Position numbers and translations under genes: made by a program. The notes below the pieces were generated by a model. The model saw only the letters and a list, made by a program, of their open reading frames with translations, was not told where the DNA came from and did not search any database. Shown here piece by piece: positions 55,675-64,000 of a stretch of 64,000 nt of DNA (positions within the stretch are counted from its first letter, which is position 1; each line of letters begins with the position of its first letter). This stretch comes from Anticarsia gemmatalis. Its lineage: Eukaryota > Arthropoda > Insecta > Lepidoptera > Erebidae. The DNA is taken from contig NC_134754.1 of the NCBI RefSeq assembly GCF_050436995.1, positions 427,001 through 491,000 on the forward strand. Direction: 5' to 3'.

Positions 55675-56449
55675 GCCTATATCATGCTCTATTCACATCA
55701 AACAATATCTTCCTAATATTAATAACACAAACCATCATTTCGTGATAACTTCTCAGTCGTAAACGTACAATATGAACGCGGAAACGTTCTAGCCATTACA
55801 CTTTGATTACGCAACGTTAAATAAAGCCTCACAAATAACGCACAATGGCTATAAATTACGCTTTATTTTCTGTCTGGTTGTGCTATTATTGGTAATGGTG
55901 CTCCCACGCAGGTATTGTGAAACTTTATTGAATATATTTACATTTTAGTTGGTCATATACAGTTTTAATTAACTAATTTTAGACCGTTACATGAGTTATT
56001 GTGTATTGTTGATCGATCTGTGCAATCAGTTTGATATATAATCGTCGTTTGCTTGATGTTTCATATTTTATAAGGAGTCTGTACATACCATAGTCCGCCC
56101 GCCAACGACTTGCATTCGGTGACTTAGAGAGTGCCTTTGAAATAAAGACACCAGCCTTAAGTCGTCGTCATGCGTTGATGGGTCACTAACTTTAATGTGC
56201 AGACACAACCATACTGTGGCTAGTTTCAAAAAAATTATGGTCTGAATGGAATGGGGACCAAAACGGTTATAGACGATAAGGCTACGCAATATACGGATCG
56301 GTTTTTCAAACAAACAGTCGTAAAATGAATCATAAAGTTTAAAAGTAATCTACGTTTGTAATATATTCCATACACAAATACGTTTGTAAAACAATGACAC
56401 GACGAAACAAAACCTTATTACGTATTCTCATCTTGTTTTATATTCGCCT
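55675..56449. other. AT-rich stretch, no gene seen
   Basis: An 81-codon minus-strand frame at 56068-56313 shows no recognisable domain. Confidence 0.45.
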
Positions 56450-56508
56450 CTACGATATCGTAGACGTGCTACGATTTGCTACGACTCGGCTACGAATTTA
56501 TGCTACAA
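56450..56508. repeat. CTACGA-rich palindrome cluster
   Basis: A perfect 14-bp palindrome CTACGATATCGTAG (56450-56463), then GCTACGATTT, GCTACGACTCG, GCTACGAATTTAT and GCTAC, about 11-13 bp apart. Confidence 0.85.
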
Positions 56509-56814
56509 CTGTGTTATTGGTTTTGAATAAATCCTTTGATGTAGTGCTTGTATTTTGCAACTAACAACTGTAATACTGTCTACTTTAGTGGTTAGATTTT
56601 GGAAACTAAACGATTTGGCGAAAAGAAACTATACAGATTGGTTCAACTGGTATACCTATTGAAAAAATATTGAACTGATTTTTTTATGTAATACAAAGAG
56701 TTGGGAATTCGATTAACATTACAACGTGATCTTGTTTAGCGAAGTATTGCGTAGTTAAGTCCGCACCCAAAAGTTATTGCTAACCTACTGTCTTACATGC
56801 ATAAGTACATACAA

Positions 56815-56885
56815 TCACGCCTCTTTCGTAGGCAAGGTCGGCTGAGACCAAAAACAAAAACTTATTTTTCTTCATTCACATTAAT
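56815..56885 (+). repeat. Dispersed repeat fragment (CATAGGGGTAG family)
   Basis: CACGCCTCTTTCGTAGGCAAGG, GCTGAGACCAAAAAC and TTTCTTCATTCACATT match the order in 51752-51848, decayed. Confidence 0.5.
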
Positions 56886-57922
56886 TTACCTTTAGTCACT
56901 AAGTTGTCTCTTATTCATCTAAAAAACTAAAAAATACAAGTTAAAAATGTTCAGTTAAATGAAAGTATCGTATCAAAAATTCATTTCAGTGGAATAGTTG
57001 TGAAGTATTGTAGTGAATATTGTAAAGGGTCACCGTTCCGTTCCGCACTCGACGTATGAATAAACTAATAGCGAAATGTTTGTCGTTCATATTTCAGTTG
57101 CTGTTACGTGATGTACTGCAGTTTTTAGTACAGTTGTTGTTTATTGTGTATTGAACTGAATAAGTAATGGTTTCTGAATGAAATAAAAATAGAACTAGTT
57201 TGATTGAAATAAAAATGAAAAATATTTTATAAAACAAAACTGTTATAGTGTGTATAAATAAATATCGAGAGAAAGCTCAGATATTGTTGATTTGCGTCAT
57301 TCCATAGCTCAGCAAATGCCTTTCTATTATTTTTCAGGAGCTTTCTCTACATACTCGTATTTTATAATTATTATGGTAATTATGTGATGATCAATTTAAC
57401 CAACGCCTTATATACCACTTATATCACATAACAATTATGTACCTATGTATGTTCGTGTATCTGTCTGTTTATTTGTATTTCTTTCACATTAAAGAATTTG
57501 TATAGATTTCTTGTGTAAAGATAGTTAAGAATTGGTACGTGAAAACTTATGTGGTTTTCAATTGCAGAAAACTTACTTAACTGAAGCTGCTAAAAACAAC
57601 TATACCTCTACAACGTTTCATAAAAATATAAAACATTAAAATTTTTTTATACCAACCTTTTTAGTACCAACTTGAACACAACATAACCACCTACCTATAA
57701 AACGCAAATAACATTTTCTCAACAAATAAACCACATAAGCATACAAATAGCCTCCCCGCACCCTCTCGTATGAGTTACGTGTAAAAATTAACAGCATTGC
57801 CACCTCTCACTTGAAAATAAAAGAAACAACACGAGGACATTAATTCAAAGGCTCTACGGGGAAAACATGGTGATGCAATGTGTATGTTGCAGGAATTTCG
57901 TAAAATTAGGATTGTGAGGAAA
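56886..57922. other. AT-rich stretch, no gene seen
   Basis: No feature recognised. Confidence 0.5.
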
Positions 57923-58110
57923 TCTCTACTAATATTATAATTGCTAAACTGTGTCTGCACAAAACTGCATTTTGGTTTTAACGCAATATATCGTATGAAA
58001 GTCGTAAAATAGGATTTTTTAAGTAATCCTTGCTAATGTTTTAACTGGTATGGAGTGCCTGTATGTTTATACGAAAGTTGTGCTAAAACAGCGAAACCGA
58101 TATAAACAAA
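57923..58110 (+). repeat. Helitron 5'-end fragment
   Basis: A|TCTCTACTAATATTATAATT matches the family-A 5' terminus, then CTAAACTGTGTCTGCAC and a decayed body. No CTAG end found, so the right limit is approximate. Confidence 0.55.
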
Positions 58111-58489
58111 ATTTACCAGAGTGATACATCATATCCCTAGGAAAGACAGGAACTTGCATTTACTTTGAACCATCAAATAGTAGTCATGGTCGTTTACCAA
58201 AAGGTTTACGTGTAAATTAAAAAATAATCTTAATCAATCCCAAAAAATGCTGTTTTGCATCTCAGTTATCCAACTGGTATAAAATTAGCCTCCCAAGCCG
58301 AAGGTTTAAGATCAAAACCTCTGACTTTTCAAAGTTGTATGTGTATAACAAGTTAACAATATTAAGGTGCAGGTTCTAATTCATGGAACTCACTTTGCGA
58401 ACCTCATGTATGAATAATTTATTATAATGGGGAATTATCGATTCTGAAGTGTATCTTTTATACTTACCTACATTTAAGTATTTTTATTT

Positions 58490-58600
58490 ATTGAGGGCAT
58501 GCAAAGTTCCCAATCCGCACTTGGCCAGCGTGTTGGACCCAAGGCCTAACCCCTCCCTCATTACGGGAGCAGACCCTTGCCCAGCAGTGGGACATTAGTT
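58490..58600 (-). repeat. LINE-tail-like repeat
   Basis: TTGAGGGCATGCAAAGTTCCC, AATCCGCACTTGGCCAGCG, CCAAGGCCTAACCCCTCCC and TTGCCCAGCAGTGGGACA. Opposite orientation to the copy at 36142-36290. Confidence 0.7.
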
Positions 58601-59461
58601 TCATTTTAAAATAAATTGCAATCATAATACTATTAAAAACTTTATTATTATCCATTATACCCGCTATACCCGAAATTGGCACATTTCGCTATTTACGTTT
58701 TGAATGTCAGACGTATGTTATAGTGGGTGGGGCCATTGCTATATATACTGAACAATACCATATTACCAAAAAACTTATATTGAAATCTTTCTAATTACAA
58801 CTAAAATTCAATAGAAAAATACTGTCCGATAATATTTTGTCTAACCCGAAAATAGTAGCTGCAGCCTCGTAATCAGGAGTTCCGTATACTACCTTATCAA
58901 AGTAATTATGCCTTATCAGGGGTACAATATTTTTAACCTATGCTAAGCTGTGGGAAGTGATAGGCTTATAATAATAGTTTTAGCTAAAACCCGAGGATTT
59001 TGATTTAAACCCTTATTACGTCATCACCTGTAACATCAGTAACATGTAAAATTGCATAATGTTGTGTAAAGGTTTTTATTTGCGTGCAGACGATCGATTA
59101 TTCTAGCACCTTTTACATGAAATAAAATGTCACCTCGAAAACAGTATTTTTCTGTACACAGGGTATTTTAAAACAGGATATTTTTAATTTGTTTAGAATC
59201 AAATGACTGCGTGGAAATTGTTCGATTATATCTATTAATACCACTTTTGATACCACGATTCAGGCAACGCCTAGTGTGGCTATCATTGTTCTCAAAAACA
59301 TTGTAAACTTGGACGGAAATAAATATTTTTATCTTTATTTATATTATTTGTAATTGTTATATTTTTAACAACTTATTTTGCCAAACAATGCTCAAGAAAA
59401 AAAAGGTACAAATAGGTTTTTCGTTTATTTTTTATCCTAGTGGTAGGTACAAGTATAAATC
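58601..59461. other. AT-rich stretch, no gene seen
   Basis: No feature recognised. Confidence 0.5.
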
Positions 59462-59590
59462 TCTTTCTCTCTCTTTCTCTCTTCCAAGCTATGAATCCTA
59501 TGTGGTAGTGGGGTCAGCCTTCCTGATCTTTCTCCTCCACTACGCTATGTCCTGGACATCGTCTTCGGAAACCTCACACTCACTTATATC
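59462..59590 (+). repeat. Dispersed repeat, inverted partner of 62608-62731
   Basis: CTCTCTTCCAAGCTATGAATC, GGTCAGCCTTCCTGATCTTT and GTCCTGGACATCGTCTTCGG pair with the complement of the second copy. A 90-codon frame across it is spurious. Confidence 0.8.
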
Positions 59591-59772
59591 CTTTTACACT
59601 ACAGTTTCCCATCTAGCTTTTTGTTCTTTTTTTTCCATTACAAGATTATTATTTATATAAAGCTCAATCAATCATGCGTAGTACAATAACAAATATCCTT
59701 ATACTATCTACATAATCATAAGCGATACAGTATTATAACACAGAACAACACGAACAGGTGCACGGTTCCCAC

Positions 59773-59835
59773 GCATGACGAGCATGACGTATATGACGTG
59801 CGTGACGTGAATGACGTGCGTGACGCGCCTGACGC
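59773..59835 (+). repeat. 9-bp TGACG minisatellite (7 units)
   Basis: Seven units of nnnTGACGn: GCATGACGA, GCATGACGT, ATATGACGT, GCGTGACGT, GAATGACGT, GCGTGACGC, GCCTGACGC. TGACGT is the half-site core of CREB/ATF-type cAMP response elements. A minus-strand frame across it repeats a three-residue pattern (THV/IHV) but is probably not a gene. Confidence 0.9.
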
Positions 59836-60424
59836 CGTCGGACTCAAACGCAAACGTTTCGTGTGATTTATACCAAGAAAACTGTACATCTGTCTTCCTG
59901 ATACGCACTATGCCTAACATAGTGCGTAGTTTGTTTGAAATGGTTTAGTTTATAAGAAAGTGGTAATTTGATAGTGAAAATTTTATGTTAGTGCGATAGA
60001 AGAAAGATTATCAATATTCTAACAACAGAGTAGAGAACCTTGCCTACAAACTTCGCGTAGAAGGTACTCAAATAAGTTGTTGCACTATTATACTGTAATA
60101 AAATTTATCCTTCATATTTATTACTTCAGCTTTGTAAACCTTTGTAGAAGAAATTTGTTGATAAAAGTATCAATGATTAAATTGTTATCCACACGAATAT
60201 TAAAATGTTTCATTATTATACTTTTACAGCAAAACTACCGACCTAATTTAGATGTGATTAAGAGTATATCGAAACGAAAATGTTCGGAGTTGAAGGCAGA
60301 AACTAGTCAACCATAAATTTTCCCATTACACACATTCATGTAAAACTAATTCAACTACGAAACAAACGTCTCCAAATAGCAATAACGTAACTTTCATTAT
60401 AATGTGTACAGTAAATAAATAACG
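59836..60424. other. AT-rich stretch, no gene seen
   Basis: GAGAACCTTGCCTACAA at 60033-60049 recalls AACCTTGCCTACAAGG at 43991. No gene. Confidence 0.45.
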
Positions 60425-60550
60425 GGCGGCGCATTTCCCGCGGGACCGCCGACAATTGCGGGACATCCCGGAGCCCGGGATAAGGGCATCACCCCCGACG
60501 TCCCTTATTTGCCCTCGAAAGCCCTTTGGCAAACTCGCCGCATCGATCCC
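60425..60550. promoter_or_regulatory. GC-rich island
   Basis: GGGCGGCGCATTTCCCGCGG, GACCGCCGACAATTGCGGG, CATCCCGGAGCCCGGGATAAG and GACGTCCCTTATTTGCCC. Inverted near-copies (TCCCGG/CCGGGA, GGGATAAGGG/CCCTTAT) suggest clustered protein-binding sites. The 68-codon minus-strand frame is not recognised. Confidence 0.4.
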
Positions 60551-60886
60551 GCGTTTCTTATGCTAGTTTAAGATTGGTGTTTCTGTGTCGTGCGTTGTTT
60601 GTTCAATTGGGTTTGTTAGAATGTTCTTTTATTACTCTTTTTGTTGAATACAGATGATGTTTTTTATTTATATTCATGCGCTTTTTTTTATACTTTGTCT
60701 TATGTTGATTTGAGGTAGCAGCAATGAAACACAAATCATTTTAATAATTACTAGATTAAGCCTACTTGAAAACACCGCTATACTACTAAACCTTTAGCAG
60801 TGTGACAAATTATGTCTCATGAAAGACAAACAATGAAAGCTTTTTTTTTTCAATAATGCCATAGGTAGTTTTTTTCTTAACCCGTT
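60551..60886. other. AT-rich stretch, no gene seen
   Basis: No feature recognised. Confidence 0.5.
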
Positions 60887-60965
60887 ACTGTCCCACTGCT
60901 GCACAAGGGAGGGTTTAGGCCTTGATTCCACCGCGCTGGCCAAATGCGGGTTGAGGATTTAGTGC
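60887..60965 (+). repeat. LINE-tail-like repeat
   Basis: ACTGTCCCACTGCTGCACAAG, GAGGGTTTAGGCCTTGATTCC, ACCGCGCTGGCC and AAATGCGGGTTGAGG. Confidence 0.65.
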
Positions 60966-61385
60966 GAGTTAGATGAAACTAAGCTTAAATCCAAATTAGT
61001 TGTAATCAATGCACATTTACCAAATAATACAATACGTCACTAAGCTAAAATAAATTACAGTCAAATGTTTTTTGCCAACTCAAAGAAAACATTTAAACCT
61101 ACATCTAACAAATTGATATAAATAAAAGGTAATACAACTCTGTACCTACGTTGCAAAGACACAATAATGTCAGCTAAGACCATTACCCTTTGACATTAAA
61201 CACAAATACACTACTATTATCGTTCTCGTTCTATAAAAGTATCATTTATCATCTATATCGCTTACTTAGTTCACGTAGACATAATATAAACTTGTTTTAT
61301 CGATATACCTGAAAATATTGTTCAAAAATTGTGTTCAATTTTAGCCAGTCACGAGTTATTTTTCATGATAAGGTCGTATACTCAC
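60966..61385. other. AT-rich stretch, no gene seen
   Basis: No feature recognised. Confidence 0.5.
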
Positions 61386-61547
61386 TAACATAAGAATAGT
61401 GAAAGTATGTCCGTCAGTCTGTCTATAACGCTATAACTTCAAAACTGCTGAATTCATTAAGATGAGGTATAATAATATACCAATTACCTGGGAGAGTCCC
61501 TACACGTACTAAATATAGAAAAAATTACGCTGGTCAAGCTGAGCTAG
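61386..61547 (+). repeat. Decayed Helitron, first of two in tandem
   Basis: AAAGTATGTCCGTCAGTCTG, ATAACTTCAAAACTGCTGAAT, AATTACCTGGGAGAGTCCC and GCTGAGCTAG|T at the 3' end. Confidence 0.5.
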
Positions 61548-61550
61548 TTT

Positions 61551-61700
61551 TAATATAAATCTGAAAGTAATTCTGTATGTTCGCACTTCACGTTTTAACG
61601 CCAAAACCACAGAACCGAATTAAATGAACTTAGATGTAGCAGCATTAAAAGGACGATAGATTGTACTAAGTCGTATACCTACATATATACACTGTCTCGC
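61551..61700 (+). repeat. Decayed Helitron, second of two in tandem
   Basis: Directly after the copy ending at 61547: TAATATAAATCTGAAAGTAA, TGTATGTTCGCACTTCACG and AAACCACAGAACCGAATTAA. The 3' end is not found. Confidence 0.5.
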
Positions 61701-62607
61701 GGGCAAAACCACGTTCAAACTTTACAATATTATTGTATTCACCGTTTACTTGCAAACGACATCACATAAGTCAAGAACGGTAAAAAAATAACACAACAGT
61801 TTTGAAGAGATAGGACACTCAGATAACGGTCGACTCCCACCTTCCAAGCAAATCATTTACAAATACCGTGCCACAAACAAACGAGTGATGAACACGCGAA
61901 AGAACTGAATTCATGGTTTAAAATACTGGTTACTGTCTGTGACTGTGTTGGAGAAACTTCTAGAAAAGACGATTTCTATACTGCGCTATTTGAAGATTGA
62001 TTTGACAAAAAAATATACAATTCTAAGACTATAAAGATAGGATATGTTTTCTTACAGAATTTTAGATTAAACTAGCTGACCCGTGTGACTCTTCTTACAT
62101 ACAAGCTATTTACTATATTTTAGACGCTTATAGATTAAGTTAGATATAGTACAAGTTTGAGTCCATTTTAATTGGCAGCCATGTTATAATATAAGTCATA
62201 CGAAGTGCGTTCGATACATTTTAGTGCTTATATAGCATAAATACACTCTACAAAGAACACCGTGTTTCCCTACTTCTATTCCACAGTTTTTTTTTTCTTT
62301 GTTTACCACACACTACACTTTATTTGGTAAGTCACGAAACCTTTTTACGTACAGATTATCATAATTACATCGCTTTCCTTTCAGGAAGCATTCTTTACAA
62401 GTAAACAACAGTGGCATAAGACCGCATACCTACTGCCAGAGAGTCGAGTAAAAATAGCGCAGGCACAGTAAATAATATAAGCTCATCAGCAGTCTTATAA
62501 TGCCTTCCTGACTGATATTCGGTCACAGCAACCAATTACATTAAATCAACGCCTGTGATGGTTGAAGCGGTGAATTTCTGCATAATACACAAGTACATTC
62601 TCATTAC
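61701..62607. other. AT-rich stretch, fragments only
   Basis: A minus-strand Helitron 3' remnant at 62073-62095 (CTAGCTGACCCGTGTGAC). A dispersed-repeat-like word run at 62500-62535 (TTCCTGACTGATATTCGGTC). No gene. Confidence 0.4.
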
Positions 62608-62731
62608 ATATGAGTGAGTGTGAGGTTTCCAAAGACGATGTCCAGGACAGAGCGAAGTGAAAAGAAAGATCGGGAAGGCTGAGCCCTCTACCAAATGGAA
62701 TTCATAGCATGGAAGAGAGAGAGACACAAGT
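62608..62731 (-). repeat. Dispersed repeat, inverted partner of 59462-59590
   Basis: TGAGTGAGTGTGAGGTTTCC, AAAGACGATGTCCAGGACAG, GATCGGGAAGGCTGAGCCC and TTCATAGCATGGAAGAGAG are the complement of the plus-strand copy, clearly alignable along the full length. Confidence 0.8.
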
Positions 62732-63485
62732 ACATTCTCAATACACTTCACTCCTATAACTTGATAGTACGGTAATCCACCACGATCAGTAAGACATTAG
62801 CTGCAAGACCCACGATTGTTTTACTATGTGCTAACCAACTTTCATACTCTGGGAAAACACAATAAAAATCCGTGCCAGATAATCGAAGATAGAAGTTAGT
62901 GATATGTATATGTATACTTAGGTTAAGGGTTGCGTGTAAAAACCGCGCGAGTGTTTTGTTTTAGTGACAATCGATAGCACACGTTGACACCGACGTCACC
63001 TGCAGCGTGTTTGGCATTGAAATATCGGAACTATGTTGCGTCAAACACAGCCAGTATTGGGGAAATATGTCTATCTAACTGTTTGAAAGATTCAGTCGGG
63101 ATCCCGATTTATTGCTGAAAATCGGAAAACACACATATCTCCTGAACTAACCTTTGAACACTAGATAATACTCAGCTTCGTGTAAATAGTTTTCTATCTA
63201 AAAAGAAAGACTACTGTTAGTGTTTCGACCATAAAAATAATTCTTGCCAAATTGCTTTACAGAACAAGTCAACTTCAGAAACCGCGATCATTTCCTCGTA
63301 TTATAATTTCTCCGAGACATATGTCTTTACTACACTAGACAACTCACACTACAACAAATACAAAAAAACAACAATCAATTAACACACAACATAATAACCG
63401 TATAAAGTCACGCCTATCCACGTAGCGGCAGAACCACGGGGCGCAGGTGTCTGTGTCCTTAATTGGAAATCAATTGTGTCGTGTG
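62732..63485. other. Stretch without a gene
   Basis: GC-richer patches at 62940-63015 (AACCGCGCGAGTG, GACACCGACGTCACCTGC) and 63420-63475 (CCACGGGGCGCAGGTG, TCCTTAATTGGAAATC) may be regulatory. No gene. Confidence 0.4.
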
Positions 63486-63562
63486 CCCGGTGTAGGCCCG
63501 ATGTAGGACCGATGTAGGACCGGTATAGGACCGGTGGAGGCCCGGTGGAGGACCGGTATGTA
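63486..63562 (+). repeat. 11-bp minisatellite (7 units)
   Basis: Seven head-to-tail units (C/A)CCG(G/A)T(G/A)(T/G)AGG with few changes; the last unit degrades to ACCGGTATGTA. It sits inside a GC-rich island that ends near 63590. Confidence 0.93.
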
Positions 63563-64000
63563 CCGCCGAGCGTCGCGTGACGGGCTTAATACCTGACAAC
63601 ATGCAAAAAGATTATACTGTGTTATAAAATGTTAGGGTGTGGAGTAAGTAGGCTTATAGTATGTAGCGAACTGTCGGCTTATTGCTAGATGTTTAAAACA
63701 GTTACGTGATAAAATTAAATGTGGTAGGACCCACTTTAAATTATTTTCAGACTTATAGCTTAGCAAGTCATTATTTTAGAGCAGGTGTGTTTTTGAACTA
63801 CAGGCTGCTAGTAGTATACATGGCACTGCTTATCCCGTGTTGTCGAATAAAATAACCCTAGAGCCTAATTTAAATGGTGTCAGATTTATTTCAATCAAGC
63901 CAGCCTTGTTAGGTTAGAATCAACTAAAAGTGCTCGTACCAAATACAATCTAAGATGAAAAAAAACAAGCAAACAATTTGTGGCAAATTATCAGCACAAC
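63563..64000. other. AT-rich stretch, no gene seen
   Basis: After a short GC-rich tail (GCCGAGCGTCGCGTGACGGG) no feature is recognised. Confidence 0.5.

Noticed and set aside
59388..59660. 90-codon plus-strand frame with a Leu/Phe/Ser-rich peptide
   Set aside because: It crosses a dispersed repeat whose other copy (62608-62731) is not open in the same frame.
60326..60532. 68-codon minus-strand frame in the GC island
   Set aside because: No splice-bounded exon, no known domain; open because of GC content.

Overview
The window looks like nuclear DNA from a moth, most likely a noctuid or close relative. It is AT-rich and carries repeat families I recognise from lepidopteran genomes. These are short non-autonomous Helitrons (A|TC...CTAG|T insertion signature, with a hairpin just before CTAG), tRNA-derived SINEs with intact A and B boxes, and fragments of lepidopteran LINE-like tails and MITEs. 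There is no bacterial operon structure. The species call is inference from repeat style; no search was run.

Only one protein-coding gene is well supported: the 5' end of a TTC7 (tetratricopeptide repeat protein 7) homologue on the minus strand. Its first coding exon (6374-6500) and second exon (5315-5594) are joined by a phase-consistent intron. The protein runs off the left side of the window, so 1-5314 is read as a repeat-filled second intron. Everything to the right of about 6.7 kb (some 57 kb) has no convincing coding exon. A weak candidate first exon lies at 11803-11884 (minus).

Layout. 1-5.3 kb: TTC7 intron 2, with five or six Helitron copies (one with a doubled 5' end), two tRNA-like SINEs and an old LINE-like repeat. 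5.3-6.7 kb: TTC7 exons and promoter region. 6.7-40 kb: AT-rich intergenic or intronic DNA with scattered GC-rich islands (9.75, 11.6, 18.1 and 30.4 kb), Helitrons, six copies of one tRNA SINE family, tandem repeats at 19.2 and 29.1 kb, a pair of perfect hairpins at 33.8 kb and a MITE at 38.0 kb. 40.9-43.2 kb: an odd 2.26-kb block bounded by inverted CCCAACTAGC termini, holding a long foldback and a 510-bp perfect TTTTA array. 43-64 kb: further AT-rich DNA with GC islands (50.4, 52.1, 54.5, 60.4 and 63.5 kb), a retrotransposed fragment with a 12-bp target-site duplication (55.45 kb), a 9-bp TGACG minisatellite (59.8 kb) and an 11-bp minisatellite (63.5 kb).

The most unusual items are the 2.26-kb block at 40928-43189, the twin hairpins at 33808-33890, the TGACGT minisatellite at 59773-59835, and two separate CTACGA palindrome clusters at 31.1 and 56.5 kb. 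Many repeat assignments rest on remembered sequence style and on comparison between copies inside the window, and are marked accordingly.
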